This document shows, piece after piece, positions 1 to 7,850 of a stretch of 37,209 nt of DNA (within the stretch, counting starts at the first letter, position 1; each line of letters starts with the position of its first letter). Origin of the DNA: Bacteroidota bacterium (lineage in GTDB: Bacteria > Bacteroidota > Bacteroidia > Flavobacteriales > Weeksellaceae); the NCBI GenBank assembly GCA_018266955.1, contig JAFDZI010000030.1, positions 1-37,209 of the forward strand. The letters are read 5' to 3'. The translations under genes and the position numbers were made by a program. Below the pieces are notes generated by a model. It had not been told where the DNA came from and searched no databases. It was given only the letters and a program-made list of their open reading frames with translations.

Positions 1-17
1 CTGTCCTTTTCGGACAG
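1..17 (-). terminator. Partial terminator hairpin downstream of the DUF3108 gene
   Basis: CTGTCC (1-6) and GGACAG (12-17) form a perfect 6-bp stem around a TTTTC loop, 10 bases beyond the stop of the minus-strand gene ending at 28. Any U-tract for minus-strand transcription would lie beyond the window edge, so the call rests on stem and position only. Confidence 0.5.
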
Positions 18-27
18 CCTCTTTAAA

Positions 28-798
28 TTATCTAAAATTCAAAGGATATTTTACATTGTCATAAGCATCCAAATCGGCTTTTAAGGAACCTACCGCAAGC
101 TCTGCTTTTATGGACACTGGGATGTGATTGGCATCATTCGTTACCCAAAGCGTGACTCCTTCTTTAGCTCGGAAAACCCTACCACTCATAACGGATGGTA
201 TAATTTTTAAACAGTTAATTTTTCCAAATTTTGTTTTGATATCTTCCGTCCCTACCACTTTTAATTGGAAAGGAAACAATTCGTCATCAATCCATACATT
301 TAAGTTAAATTGTTTGCCTACTTTTATTTCACCAGCATCAAAACTTCTTAAATAATAAAAAGCAGAAAGCATATCTTGTATTCCCTTAACCGATTTTAAG
401 GTTTTGGGTTTTTCGGATGGTTTCTCTTTATTGGCAAGTGTTAGCGTTAGGCTATCGTGGTTAAAGCTAGTCTCTAAATGTTGGGTATAATTGCCCTCTC
501 GTACATTTCGTATATAGTAACTCGGTAGTCCAGTGTTATAGTCCATATAACTTTCGTAAATGTCGTTTACAGGAAAAAAAGTTTTCACCAAACCTGTACT
601 TTTTCCTACTCCTTTTACATGGAAGTGGGGCGAACCTCTGAAGGTGGTTTTTTGAGTGTTTAAGGTGGCGGTTCCGGCGTTTAGGAAGCCATAGTGAATG
701 CGGTATTTAAGCGTTTCGCCAGATTGTATATTGTCCAGTTTTTGCGAAAATAGTACGCCAAATACAAAAATTGCGGTTAATGTAATTATTTTTTTCAT
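28..798 (-). CDS. DUF3108 domain-containing secreted protein
   Basis: A 256-residue protein starting with a signal peptide (MKKIITLTAIFVFGVLFSQ), so it is probably exported to the periplasm or outer membrane. The body from about residue 26 has the DUF3108 pattern: a GETLKYRIHYGFLNAGTA opening, a 'GKSTGLVKTFFPVNDIYESY' stretch near residue 70, and a C-terminal part with 'PFQLKVVGTEDIKTKFG' and 'EGVTLWVTNDANHIPVSI'. This is a beta-rich family of unknown function common in Bacteroidota. No catalytic residues are recognisable. It is divergent from hemL and probably monocistronic. The ATG at 796-798 directly precedes the signal peptide, which supports this start. Confidence 0.85.
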   Translation of the reverse strand: MKKIITLTAIFVFGVLFSQKLDNIQSGETLKYRIHYGFLNAGTATLNTQKTTFRGSPHFHVKGVGKSTGLVKTFFPVNDIYESYMDYNTGLPSYYIRNVREGNYTQHLETSFNHDSLTLTLANKEKPSEKPKTLKSVKGIQDMLSAFYYLRSFDAGEIKVGKQFNLNVWIDDELFPFQLKVVGTEDIKTKFGKINCLKIIPSVMSGRVFRAKEGVTLWVTNDANHIPVSIKAELAVGSLKADLDAYDNVKYPLNFR

Positions 799-811
799 GG
801 AAAGGAATTTA

Positions 812-839
812 CAAAAATATTGCCAAAAATTTGCACAAA
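812..839 (-). promoter_or_regulatory. Predicted Bacteroidota promoter for the DUF3108 gene
   Basis: On the minus strand, TTTG (836-839) is followed after 16 bases by TATTTTTG (812-819), matching the Bacteroidota -33/-7 pattern with slightly short spacing. It leaves a very short 5' leader before the ATG at 798. Confidence 0.5.
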
Positions 840-907
840 GATAAGCATCTGTTTTTTGAAAAATTTTATTATAGTAAAAATGATTTTTCTTTCCCGTTTG
901 ATTCTTG

Positions 908-935
908 TTGTATTGGCTTCAAATGCCTAATTTTG
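908..935 (+). promoter_or_regulatory. Predicted Bacteroidota promoter for hemL
   Basis: TTG (908-910) is followed after 17 bases by TAATTTTG (928-935), a full match to the -7 consensus TAnnTTTG. Transcription would start near 942, about 19 bases before the hemL ATG at 961. Confidence 0.6.
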
Positions 936-960
936 TCCATTATTTTTTTAAATCATCATC

Positions 961-2244
961 ATGAGATACCAAAGAAGTTCTGCGCTTTTTCAGGAAGCAC
1001 AACAGTACATACCGGGAGGGGTAAACTCGCCTGTCCGTGCTTTTAAATCGGTGGGAGGTGTTCCTGTTTTTATGAAATCGGCAAAAGGTGCCTATTTGAC
1101 AGACGAAGACGATAACACCTATATAGATTACATCAATTCTTGGGGGCCAGCCATAGTAGGACACACCCATCCAGTCGTATTGGAAGCTATACAAAAACAA
1201 GCTGAAAATGGTTTTTCTTTTGGTACTCCTACGGAATTGGAAACAGAAATTGCCAAATTCATCACCATAAATGTTCCGAATATCGAACAAATTCGTATGG
1301 TTTCTTCGGGTACAGAGGCTTGTATGAGTGCAATTCGTTTGGCAAGAGGATACACCGGAAGGGAAAAAATAATCAAATTCGAAGGCTGTTATCATGGACA
1401 TTCAGATTCTTTTCTCATCAAAGCTGGAAGTGGAGCAGCTACTTTCGGAAATCCCAATTCTCCAGGCGTAACCCAAGGAACTGCCAAAGATACTTTGCTG
1501 GCAAGATACAACGATTGGGAACAAATACAAGATTTATTTAAAAACAATCCAGGAGAAATTGCGGCCATCATCATAGAGCCAGTAGCTGGAAATATGGGTT
1601 GTGTGCTACCGGAAAACGATTTTTTGCAAAAACTTAGACAAATTTGTGACGAAAATAAATCATTGTTAATCTTTGATGAAGTGATGACGGGTTTCCGTTT
1701 GGCTTTTGGAGGAGCTCAAGAGGTTTTTAATGTAAAAGCAGATTTGGTAACTTACGGAAAAGTAATCGGTGGTGGACTTCCAGTAGGTGCTTTTGCTGGT
1801 AGCAATGAGATAATGGACCATTTGGCTCCCAAAGGTGCAGTGTACCAAGCGGGAACTCTTAGTGGGAATCCTTTGGCAATGAGCGCCGGACTTACCACTC
1901 TTCAACTCATAAAAAATAATGTCGATTTTTATAAAAAATTAGAAAAAACAACAGAAACTTTAGATTTTGAAATTGGGAAAATTCTGAATGAAAAAGGCAT
2001 TGCACACCGCATCAACAGAAAAGGATCCATGATGAGTGTCTTTTTTCATACGGCTTCGGTTTCTAATTTTGATGAAGCCCAACAAGCCAATCATCCATTA
2101 TTTAATAATTTTTTCCATCAGCTCTTGGAGCGTGGAATTTACCTGCCACCAAGTGGTTACGAAACATGGTTTATCTCCCATGCCATCAACGATTTGGAAA
2201 TTGAAAAAACCTTGGAAGCCGTTAGAAACTTCCATTACGAATAA
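961..2244 (+). CDS. hemL: Glutamate-1-semialdehyde 2,1-aminomutase
   Basis: A 427-residue class-III aminotransferase-fold enzyme. HemL converts glutamate-1-semialdehyde to 5-aminolevulinate in the C5 pathway of tetrapyrrole synthesis, using pyridoxal phosphate in the cytosol. The N-terminus has the HemL signature '[16 protein letters not shown]'. '[22 protein letters not shown]' and '[11 protein letters not shown]' form the cofactor pocket. '[11 protein letters not shown]' supplies the pyridine-N-contacting Asp, and K267 in '[14 protein letters not shown]' is the Schiff-base lysine. Full length matches the family. The ATG at 961 is the first in frame after the promoter at 908-935. A terminator follows at 2252, so the gene appears monocistronic. 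Confidence 0.97.
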   Translation: MRYQRSSALFQEAQQYIPGGVNSPVRAFKSVGGVPVFMKSAKGAYLTDEDDNTYIDYINSWGPAIVGHTHPVVLEAIQKQAENGFSFGTPTELETEIAKFITINVPNIEQIRMVSSGTEACMSAIRLARGYTGREKIIKFEGCYHGHSDSFLIKAGSGAATFGNPNSPGVTQGTAKDTLLARYNDWEQIQDLFKNNPGEIAAIIIEPVAGNMGCVLPENDFLQKLRQICDENKSLLIFDEVMTGFRLAFGGAQEVFNVKADLVTYGKVIGGGLPVGAFAGSNEIMDHLAPKGAVYQAGTLSGNPLAMSAGLTTLQLIKNNVDFYKKLEKTTETLDFEIGKILNEKGIAHRINRKGSMMSVFFHTASVSNFDEAQQANHPLFNNFFHQLLERGIYLPPSGYETWFISHAINDLEIEKTLEAVRNFHYE

Positions 2245-2251
2245 TTCATAA

Positions 2252-2280
2252 AAGGCTGTCTGTATAAGGCAGTCTTTTTT
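2252..2280 (+). terminator. Rho-independent terminator after hemL
   Basis: AAGGCTGTC (2252-2260) pairs with GGCAGTCTT (2268-2276), with two G-U wobbles and a 7-base loop, followed by a T run to 2280. It begins 8 bases after the hemL stop. Confidence 0.8.
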
Positions 2281-2483
2281 AATGGAATTTTAACAAATGG
2301 GCGCTAGTATTAATTTTATGTAAATAATGATGGCTTTCGGAAATTCTCTCACTATATTTAGTACTTTTGAAAAGTTTTAATAACCCATGTATAGGACGAT
2401 TTTCTATAGTTGAATGTTGGTTCATATACTGTTGTTAAACGCCAAATTCAAAATGAATAAATTATTAATTTAGATTGAGTAAG

Positions 2484-3167
2484 ATGAATAAAAAGAAAAT
2501 TCTATTGGTAGATGACGAGCAAGATATCCTCGAAATTCTTTCCTATAATTTGGAAAAAGAAGGCTATTGGGTGTACACGGCACAAAATGGAAACGAGGGA
2601 ATAGAAAAAGCCAAAGAGATACTCCCAGATTTAATTTTACTTGATGTGATGATGCCCGGAAAAGATGGCATTGAAACCTGTGAAGAATTACGACAAATAA
2701 AAGAGTTGCAAAAAACACTTATCGTATTTCTATCCGCCCGTTCCGAAGAATTTTCACAATTGGCTGGGTACAATGCAGGTGCCAATGATTATATCATAAA
2801 AATAATAAAGCCCAAAGTCCTTATTTCTAAAGTAAATGCATTGCTTCATTTAACTACTCAGGTGGCGGAAAATAATAAAGTTTTTACCATTGGAAATCTG
2901 TTGATTGATAAAGATAACTTTAAAGTTACCCAAAACGGACAAAATATGCTGTTGCCTAAAAAAGAATTCGACTTGTTGTATTTGTTGGCAAGCAATACCG
3001 AAAAAGTGTTTACCCGAGACGAAATTCTAGATAAAGTATGGGGTAATGATGTGGTGGTAGGCGAAAGAACCATCGATGTACACATCCGTAGATTAAGAGA
3101 AAAAATAGGCATGGACTCCATACAAACCATGAAGGGAATAGGGTATAAGTTGCAAATTTCTTCATAA
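2484..3167 (+). CDS. PhoB/OmpR-family response regulator
   Basis: A 227-residue two-component regulator. The receiver domain (about 3-118) has the acidic pair D10/D11, phospho-acceptor D54 in 'LILLDVMMPGKDG', switch S84 and conserved K106. A winged-helix DNA-binding domain (about 130-225) contains 'LPKKEFDLLYLLASNTEKVFTRDEIL' and 'ERTIDVHIRRLREKIG'. K106 is normally followed by a cis-proline (K-P), but here the residue is Ile ('DYIIKIIKPK'). I chose the ATG at 2484 over an upstream in-frame TTG at 2475 because the receiver strand starts right after it. The histidine kinase follows 12 bases downstream, so the two are almost certainly co-transcribed. Target genes cannot be told from sequence. 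Confidence 0.93.
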   Translation: MNKKKILLVDDEQDILEILSYNLEKEGYWVYTAQNGNEGIEKAKEILPDLILLDVMMPGKDGIETCEELRQIKELQKTLIVFLSARSEEFSQLAGYNAGANDYIIKIIKPKVLISKVNALLHLTTQVAENNKVFTIGNLLIDKDNFKVTQNGQNMLLPKKEFDLLYLLASNTEKVFTRDEILDKVWGNDVVVGERTIDVHIRRLREKIGMDSIQTMKGIGYKLQISS

Positions 3168-3179
3168 TATTAATTTAAT

Positions 3180-4229
3180 ATGAAATTCAAATTTCACCGA
3201 TTGACATTCATAGCCTCGGTTTTACTTACTTCTATTATGTTGTTGGTGGCAATCTTATTCGATATATCCAAAGAAAGAATGCAGCAAACCAAAGTGGAAT
3301 TTATGGCTCCTTTGTTGTTTTCATTTTTAATCATGATGGTCATTAATTATCTTGTTCTGGATCTTTTGTTTAATTTTTATGGTAAAAGGCAAATCAAGAG
3401 GATTTCTACCATATTGCCACAAGAAATTCTGAAAAATGAAGAGGAGATGAATTTACAAACTTTGGGAGAAAAAGTTTCTGAATTTCAACAAAAAAATGCA
3501 ACTGAAATAGACACAATGAAATCGATGGAACTCTACCGAAAAGAGTACCTAGGCAATGTATCCCACGAAATGAAAACGCCACTTTTCTCCATCCAAGGAT
3601 ATGTGGAAACATTAATGGATGGTGCGATAAACAATATTAAAATTCGAGATAAATATCTGGAGAGAATTAATAATTTAACCGAAAGATTACTGAATATAGT
3701 GGTGGATTTGGACATGATTAATAAATATGAAAGTGGTGAAATTGAGCTCAATATCGAAACTTTTGATGTACACCAACTCATCAAAGAAATTTTTGATGTG
3801 CTCGATTTGGAAGTAGCCAAAACCCAATCTCGTTTTAAGCTGGATTCGTTGCTCAATACAGCCATGGTGCAAGCCGATAAGCAGAAAATATTTCAAGTAC
3901 TGATCAACTTAATTTCTAATGCCGTCTATTATGCCAACCGAGAAAACGCACTTATCTCCGTACACACAAAGTCCATAGGAAATCATATCCAAATACAAGT
4001 GAAGGACAATGGTATGGGAATAAAACCTGAAGTATTGCCCAGGATTTTTGAGCGATTTTTTCGTGTAGAAAGTAGTAGAAACAGGAGGGAAGGCGGTTCT
4101 GGATTAGGTTTGGCCATCGTAAAACATATTTTAGAAGCCCATCAGGAAAATATTTCTGTTGAAAGTACTTACTTGGAAGGTACTCAATTTACTTTTTCTT
4201 TACCCATGGCCATCACACAGGAAGATTAA
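3180..4229 (+). CDS. PhoR-type sensor histidine kinase
   Basis: A 349-residue inner-membrane kinase. Two transmembrane helices (about 9-27 and 43-64) flank a very short periplasmic loop of roughly 15 residues, leaving no room for a sensor domain; no PAS or clear HAMP domain is visible. The HisKA domain carries H129 in 'GNVSHEMKTPLFSIQGY'. The HATPase domain has the N-box 'LINLISNAVYYANR', G1 'VKDNGMGI', F-box 'ERFFRVESSR' and G2 'GGSGLGLAIVKHI'. All catalytic boxes are intact. It is paired with the response regulator 12 bases upstream. The tiny loop suggests sensing through the membrane or a partner protein, as for PhoR; phosphate itself as the signal is not supported by anything in the window. 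Confidence 0.92.
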   Translation: MKFKFHRLTFIASVLLTSIMLLVAILFDISKERMQQTKVEFMAPLLFSFLIMMVINYLVLDLLFNFYGKRQIKRISTILPQEILKNEEEMNLQTLGEKVSEFQQKNATEIDTMKSMELYRKEYLGNVSHEMKTPLFSIQGYVETLMDGAINNIKIRDKYLERINNLTERLLNIVVDLDMINKYESGEIELNIETFDVHQLIKEIFDVLDLEVAKTQSRFKLDSLLNTAMVQADKQKIFQVLINLISNAVYYANRENALISVHTKSIGNHIQIQVKDNGMGIKPEVLPRIFERFFRVESSRNRREGGSGLGLAIVKHILEAHQENISVESTYLEGTQFTFSLPMAITQED

Positions 4230-4402
4230 AGTTTAGAATAATAAAAATAAATCAAAGAATTTTTATCAATCAATGAAGCAAATAGATGATTTGTTTCATT
4301 TGTCTTTTTTTTTATCTAATTTAAGTTTAAATGCTTTAAAATATACTTTTTCTAGCCAAAAAGTATAAATATTTTTTTGAAAAAAACAACAACAATTTTT
4401 TT

Positions 4403-4431
4403 TTTGTCATCTTTCAATTGTCATATATTTG
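4403..4431 (+). promoter_or_regulatory. Strong predicted Bacteroidota promoter upstream of the pRiA4b ORF-3-family gene
   Basis: TTTG (4403-4406), a 17-base spacer and TATATTTG (4424-4431) match the Bacteroidota consensus fully, preceded by an A/T-rich tract. The start codon of the next gene is at 4473, giving a leader of about 35 bases. The rest of the 4230-4472 spacer is plain A/T-rich sequence. Confidence 0.7.
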
Positions 4432-4472
4432 TAGCCGAAAAACTAAAGTAAAACGAAATATAGAACAAGAGA

Positions 4473-5051
4473 ATGGTTTATAAAATAAGGGTAATTTTAG
4501 ACGCCAAGGACGATATCTTTAGAGATATTGAGATTAAGGACAAACAAACATTGTGGAATTTGCATTTGGGCATTAAGTCTGCTTTTAGTTTGCAAGGAGA
4601 AGAGTTGTCTGCATTTAACTTAATAGAAAATGATGGAACAATAATTCGAACCGTTCCTTTGGAAGACATGAGTGATGAAGGCGATGAGGAAATCATGTCG
4701 GATGTATATTTGTCCGAAGCCTTTACAAAAGTAGGAGATAAAGCACAATTTCAGTATGGCTTTATCGATTTGTGGGAATTTTTCTGCGAGTTAATAGAGG
4801 TAATAGAAGAAACACCTTCTGTTAACTATCCCATTACCGTATTCAGATTTGGCAATGTGCCTTTGAAAGCACCAGGAAAATCAACCGCAGGTGCTAAATC
4901 AAAAAAGTCGGCAATGCCACTCATGGATGACGATTTTGGCTTTGATGAATTTGAAAATGCCAATTTCTCTGATGAAGACGACACCTATGATGATGAGGAG
5001 GAAGACAACTTCGATGAGAAAGATGATTTCTTTGATGATGACGAAGATTAA
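4473..5051 (+). CDS. Plasmid pRiA4b ORF-3-like family protein with acidic tail
   Basis: A 192-residue cytosolic protein. Residues about 1-135 match the pRiA4b ORF-3 / 'IS1096 passenger TnpR-like' family: 'VYKIRVILDAKDDIFRDIEIKDKQTLWNLHLGI' at the start, then 'FNLIENDGTIIRTVPLED', 'LSEAFTKVGDKAQFQYGFIDLWEFFCELIEV'. The biochemical role of this family is not known, and despite the database names nothing links this copy to a transposon or plasmid. From about residue 148 the tail is almost entirely Asp/Glu with Phe and Asn, a low-complexity, probably disordered region. The gene has its own consensus promoter and a strong terminator, so it is monocistronic and probably well expressed. Confidence 0.8.
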   Translation: MVYKIRVILDAKDDIFRDIEIKDKQTLWNLHLGIKSAFSLQGEELSAFNLIENDGTIIRTVPLEDMSDEGDEEIMSDVYLSEAFTKVGDKAQFQYGFIDLWEFFCELIEVIEETPSVNYPITVFRFGNVPLKAPGKSTAGAKSKKSAMPLMDDDFGFDEFENANFSDEDDTYDDEEEDNFDEKDDFFDDDED

Positions 5052-5058
5052 TAATATT

Positions 5059-5090
5059 AAAGCTCTCAGAATTTTCTGAGAGCTTTATTT
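5059..5090. terminator. Bidirectional terminator between convergent genes
   Basis: AAAGCTCTCAGA (5059-5070) and TCTGAGAGCTTT (5075-5086) form a perfect 12-bp stem with a 4-base loop. U-rich sequence follows on both strands, so it can end both the upstream plus-strand gene and the minus-strand SCO gene ending at 5110. Confidence 0.85.
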
Positions 5091-5109
5091 TTATCGAGTT
5101 GACGAGGTG

Positions 5110-5679
5110 TTAGTTCTTAATTCCTTTTAAGTCATTGACTACTTTCTCCGCATTAATGCCTGCTCCTTCCTCTTGGCTTACCATTTCTCCTTTTTTGTTG
5201 AAAACAGAAATAATGTTGGAATGAGAAAACTCAACGGGAGATATTTTTTTGTATTTCATGGATAAGATGTTGGCAAATTCTTTGGTATCGTCCTCGTTAC
5301 TTCTTAGGAAAACCCATGGTTCGCCATACATTTTATTCGTTTTTGCAAAAGCATTCAGTTTATCTGGTGTATCCGTATCTGGATCTATGGAAACCAATAC
5401 CAAGTTGGTCTCCTTTAGAAGATCTTCGGGAATCTGAGATTTTACTTTTTTCATATCGGCCACCAAAAGCGGACAAGCCGTTTTACAAGTAGTATAAATC
5501 ATGACTACAATCATGTTTTTCCCAATCATATCACTGAATTGCATGTCCTTTCCGTCCTGATTGGTCCAAGTAGAATTTAAGTTATAAATAGAATTGGAAG
5601 GTAAATAATCAATTTTTGGTTTTTGCTGACATGATAGAGTCAAAATTCCCATCATGAGCAAAGTCAGTATCTTTTTCAT
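5110..5679 (-). CDS. SCO1/SenC-family copper-binding lipoprotein
   Basis: A 189-residue thioredoxin-fold protein. The lipoprotein signal ends in a lipobox with C17 (LTLSC), so it is membrane-anchored outside the cytosol. The SCO copper site is complete: C65 and C69 in 'TTCKTACPLL' (CxxxC) and H153 in 'VEFSHSN'. 'VLVSIDPDTDTPDKL' is also typical. SCO proteins deliver copper to, or reduce thiols in, copper enzymes, classically CuA of cytochrome oxidase. Here it follows the NirV-like gene (18-base gap), just downstream of the copper nitrite reductase gene, so copper loading of NirK is a reasonable inference. Confidence 0.92.
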   Translation of the reverse strand: MKKILTLLMMGILTLSCQQKPKIDYLPSNSIYNLNSTWTNQDGKDMQFSDMIGKNMIVVMIYTTCKTACPLLVADMKKVKSQIPEDLLKETNLVLVSIDPDTDTPDKLNAFAKTNKMYGEPWVFLRSNEDDTKEFANILSMKYKKISPVEFSHSNIISVFNKKGEMVSQEEGAGINAEKVVNDLKGIKN

Positions 5680-5696
5680 TGTAGTTTCGTTTAAAA

Positions 5697-6539
5697 TTAT
5701 TTTTTAATATTTCCATCTTTAGGTTCTGCATCTTTAGCACATCGAAAGCCTAAATTCGAAATTGTATAATTGGCTTTAACACTCGTTCTGAAAGCAAATC
5801 TCATAAAGGCAGCATAATTATATATGTCATTGGCCGAAATGGCAGATCCAGCGCAACTCAATTGTTTGTCATCAAATTGGCTTTTTCTAGAATCTCCAGT
5901 GGTTAAAGTTGAATTAAAATCCTCGGACCATTCCCATACCAAATCGAACATGTTGTAAATGCCATAGACATTGGGATTGGATTTTCCAATCTCGGCGTAC
6001 TGCTTGTCTTTAATGTTATACAAATCAATAATATCCGATGAGTAGGATGGTTTTTTTGTTGCATCTTTGGCTTTGTCGTCTGCCTGACCTACAAATTCCC
6101 ATTCGTCCTGCGTAGGCAATCGCTTACCAACGCTTTCGGCATAGGCTTTTGCCGCAAACCAAGAAACATAACAAACGGGACTATTGGGTTTGTATTTTTT
6201 GGGAAGTTCAAAATCCGAAGGCCATTCTTTAAGATAAGTAGAATCCGAATAAATGGCTTTTACTTTGGATTTGCTCCATTGTGGATTTTTTTTAACAAAT
6301 TCCAAAAATTCGGCATTGGTTACCGGTGTGTCATCCATATAGAAAGGTTCTACAGTGACCAAAGTGTCTTTTCTGCCATAGAAGGGAGTGTATTGACCGC
6401 CCTCTATTAGAATCATTTTTTTGTTTGATATTAATTTCTCTTTCTTCTCTTCATTTTTATTGGGCATCCATTGTTTTTCTTCTTTTTGTTGGCAAGAAAA
6501 AAGAAATGCAATACACCATATCATCCACAAATTTTTCAT
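5697..6539 (-). CDS. FGE/SUMF1-fold lipoprotein, NirV-like
   Basis: A 280-residue protein of the formylglycine-generating-enzyme/EgtB/PvdO fold. I start it at the ATG at 6537-6539, directly before a lipoprotein signal (MKNLWMIWCIAFLFSC); the longer frame needs a TTG inside a palindrome. Family motifs include 'MILIEGGQYTPFYG', 'VEPFYMDDTPVTNAEFLEFVK', 'PVCYVSWFAAKAYAESVGKRLPTQDEWEF', 'YGIYNMFDLVWEWSEDF' and the end 'NLGFRCAKD'. In the region that carries the catalytic cysteine pair in true FGE, the sequence reads 'SCAGSAISANDIYNYAAF', so that pair is missing and sulfatase activation is unlikely. Proteins of this fold (NirV) are encoded next to nirK in other bacteria, and nirK lies just upstream here. 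Its exact role is unknown. Confidence 0.85.
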   Translation of the reverse strand: MKNLWMIWCIAFLFSCQQKEEKQWMPNKNEEKKEKLISNKKMILIEGGQYTPFYGRKDTLVTVEPFYMDDTPVTNAEFLEFVKKNPQWSKSKVKAIYSDSTYLKEWPSDFELPKKYKPNSPVCYVSWFAAKAYAESVGKRLPTQDEWEFVGQADDKAKDATKKPSYSSDIIDLYNIKDKQYAEIGKSNPNVYGIYNMFDLVWEWSEDFNSTLTTGDSRKSQFDDKQLSCAGSAISANDIYNYAAFMRFAFRTSVKANYTISNLGFRCAKDAEPKDGNIKK

Positions 6540-6558
6540 AAGTCTTTTGATTTTTTTT

Positions 6559-6578
6559 GATTTGTAAATGTACAAATC
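6559..6578. promoter_or_regulatory. Palindrome upstream of the NirV-like/SCO operon
   Basis: GATTTGTA (6559-6566) and TACAAATC (6571-6578) are perfect 8-base arms around a 4-base centre. The core TTGTA-N4-TACAA has the spacing of CRP/FNR-type operators. A near -7 element (TACATTTA on the minus strand) lies inside it, and no -33 element is found at the right spacing, as expected for a regulated promoter. The ATG is 20 bases downstream. Confidence 0.45.
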
Positions 6579-6666
6579 TCAGTTCATATCCCCAGTGCAA
6601 GTTTATTGGTTTTACTTAAATAATGTACTGGCCATCACTGGTCTCATTTTTTATTAATGAGTCAAA

Positions 6667-6691
6667 AAAAGGGGCTGTAAGAGCCCCTTTT
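6667..6691 (-). terminator. Rho-independent terminator after nirK
   Basis: AAAAGGGGCT (6667-6676) and AGCCCCTTTT (6682-6691) form a perfect stem with a 5-base loop. On the minus strand a T7 run follows directly. It separates nirK from the NirV-like/SCO operon, which therefore needs its own promoter or readthrough. Confidence 0.9.
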
Positions 6692-6696
6692 CTTAT

Positions 6697-7746
6697 TTAT
6701 TTAGTTTTCTTAAAAATTTTCTCATTTTCTGGGCCAGTCACTTTTAATTGGGCTAAAGCTCCTTTGTTGAAAACTCTAAAGATGGAGTGGTCCACAATGT
6801 TGTACACACCCGGTACATCTACTTTAAATTCTACAATTGCAGAACCTCCCGCTGGGATAAGGGTAGTTTGTACATTTTCATTGATTTTGTTTCCACCTTC
6901 AATATACACTTTATCAAAGATTTCGCCAATCACATGGAAAGATGAAGTAAGGTTAGGTCCACCATTTCCTACAAACAATCGTACGGTTTCTCCTACTTTT
7001 GCTTCCAAAACTTTTGGTCCTAACATGGATCCTTTTCTACCATTAAAAACCACATAGTCTGGGTTTTCGGCAATACCTTTGTCTAGATCAAACTCGTGGA
7101 AACCTTTTTCTTCGTATTTTCCTTTAATGTAGTATTCCCCTTGCATGATGTAGTATTCTCTATCCACTTTAGGCAAACCACCTTCTGGTTCAACCAAGAT
7201 AAGTCCATACATACCATTGGCAATGTGCATGGGTACAGGTGGCGCAGCACAGTGGTACACATAAAGACCAGGGTTAAGTGCCTTGAAAGTGAAAGATGCT
7301 TCTTTACCAGGTGCCACGAAAGTAGCTTCAGCACCACCTCCAGGACCATTTACAGCATGTAAGTCGATGTTGTGTGGTAAAGTAGAATTGGCGGCGTTTT
7401 TAATGTTCAATTGTACTTCGTCCCCCACTCTTACACGAATAAAACTTCCAGGTACAGTGTGGTTGAAAGTCCAAACTTTATATTTAACACCATCATCAAT
7501 CTCGGCTTCTTCCTCAGTAGTTTCAAGATTTACGATTACTTTTTTTGCCGCACGATCCAAAACTGGTTTTGGAACCATTGGCGCAGCGGTAAGTTCTAAT
7601 ACTTCAGGATTACCTTCAGCTACTATTTCAGCTGTATTCGCAGTACTAGATTCTGCTGTTTTGTTTTCACCGGGATTTTGTTTACAAGCTGCTAATCCTC
7701 CCATCAAGATTACAGCGGACATGATTTTTAAAATTGACTTATTCAT
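6697..7746 (-). CDS. nirK: Copper-containing nitrite reductase, AniA-like lipoprotein
   Basis: A 349-residue two-domain cupredoxin that reduces nitrite to nitric oxide outside the cytosol. The lipobox 'MGGLAAC' puts the lipid anchor on C21. All copper ligands are present: type 1 H125, C166, H174 and M179; type 2 H130, H165 and H320. Catalytic D128 ('LPHNIDLH') and H271 ('SSFHVIGE') are also present. The loop '[17 protein letters not shown]' resembles class II enzymes such as Neisseria AniA rather than the Alcaligenes type. Residues about 22-55 form an Ala/Thr/Glu-rich linker. The gene sits between its own promoter and a strong terminator; copper-handling and NirV-like genes follow. No nitric oxide reductase gene is in the window. 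Confidence 0.96.
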   Translation of the reverse strand: MNKSILKIMSAVILMGGLAACKQNPGENKTAESSTANTAEIVAEGNPEVLELTAAPMVPKPVLDRAAKKVIVNLETTEEEAEIDDGVKYKVWTFNHTVPGSFIRVRVGDEVQLNIKNAANSTLPHNIDLHAVNGPGGGAEATFVAPGKEASFTFKALNPGLYVYHCAAPPVPMHIANGMYGLILVEPEGGLPKVDREYYIMQGEYYIKGKYEEKGFHEFDLDKGIAENPDYVVFNGRKGSMLGPKVLEAKVGETVRLFVGNGGPNLTSSFHVIGEIFDKVYIEGGNKINENVQTTLIPAGGSAIVEFKVDVPGVYNIVDHSIFRVFNKGALAQLKVTGPENEKIFKKTK

Positions 7747-7763
7747 ACGACTAAATTTTTTTA

Positions 7764-7791
7764 CAAATGTAGATTGATTTCGGATAAAAAC
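7764..7791 (-). promoter_or_regulatory. Predicted nirK promoter
   Basis: On the minus strand TACATTTG (7764-7771) is a full -7 match. A T run (minus strand of about 7786-7790) lies where the -33 TTTG is expected, but is not an exact match. A leader of roughly 12 bases is predicted before the ATG at 7746. Confidence 0.5.
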
Positions 7792-7836
7792 ATCTTAATA
7801 TAATATGATTTTTATTAGTTAATTTTTAATAAATGC

Positions 7837-7850
7837 ATGATTATTATCAA
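7837..7850 (-). promoter_or_regulatory. FNR-box-like site upstream of nirK
   Basis: On the minus strand this reads TTGAT-AATA-ATCAT, nine of ten matches to the FNR-family consensus TTGAT-N4-ATCAA. It lies about 66 bases upstream of the -7 box, more remote than the usual -41.5 position. The rest of the 7747-8000 spacer shows no other gene or structure. Confidence 0.4.

Noticed and set aside
2362..2369. TACTTTTG as promoter for the two-component genes
   Set aside because: It matches the -7 consensus, but no TTTG lies at -33 spacing and the leader would be about 115 bases; left uncalled.
2475..2483. Upstream TTG start for the response regulator
   Set aside because: Adds only three residues, while the ATG at 2484 directly precedes the first receiver beta-strand.
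4473..5051. Evidence of a transposon from the 'IS1096 passenger TnpR-like' family name
   Set aside because: No transposase, terminal inverted repeats or target duplications flank the gene; the name is inherited from distant homologues.
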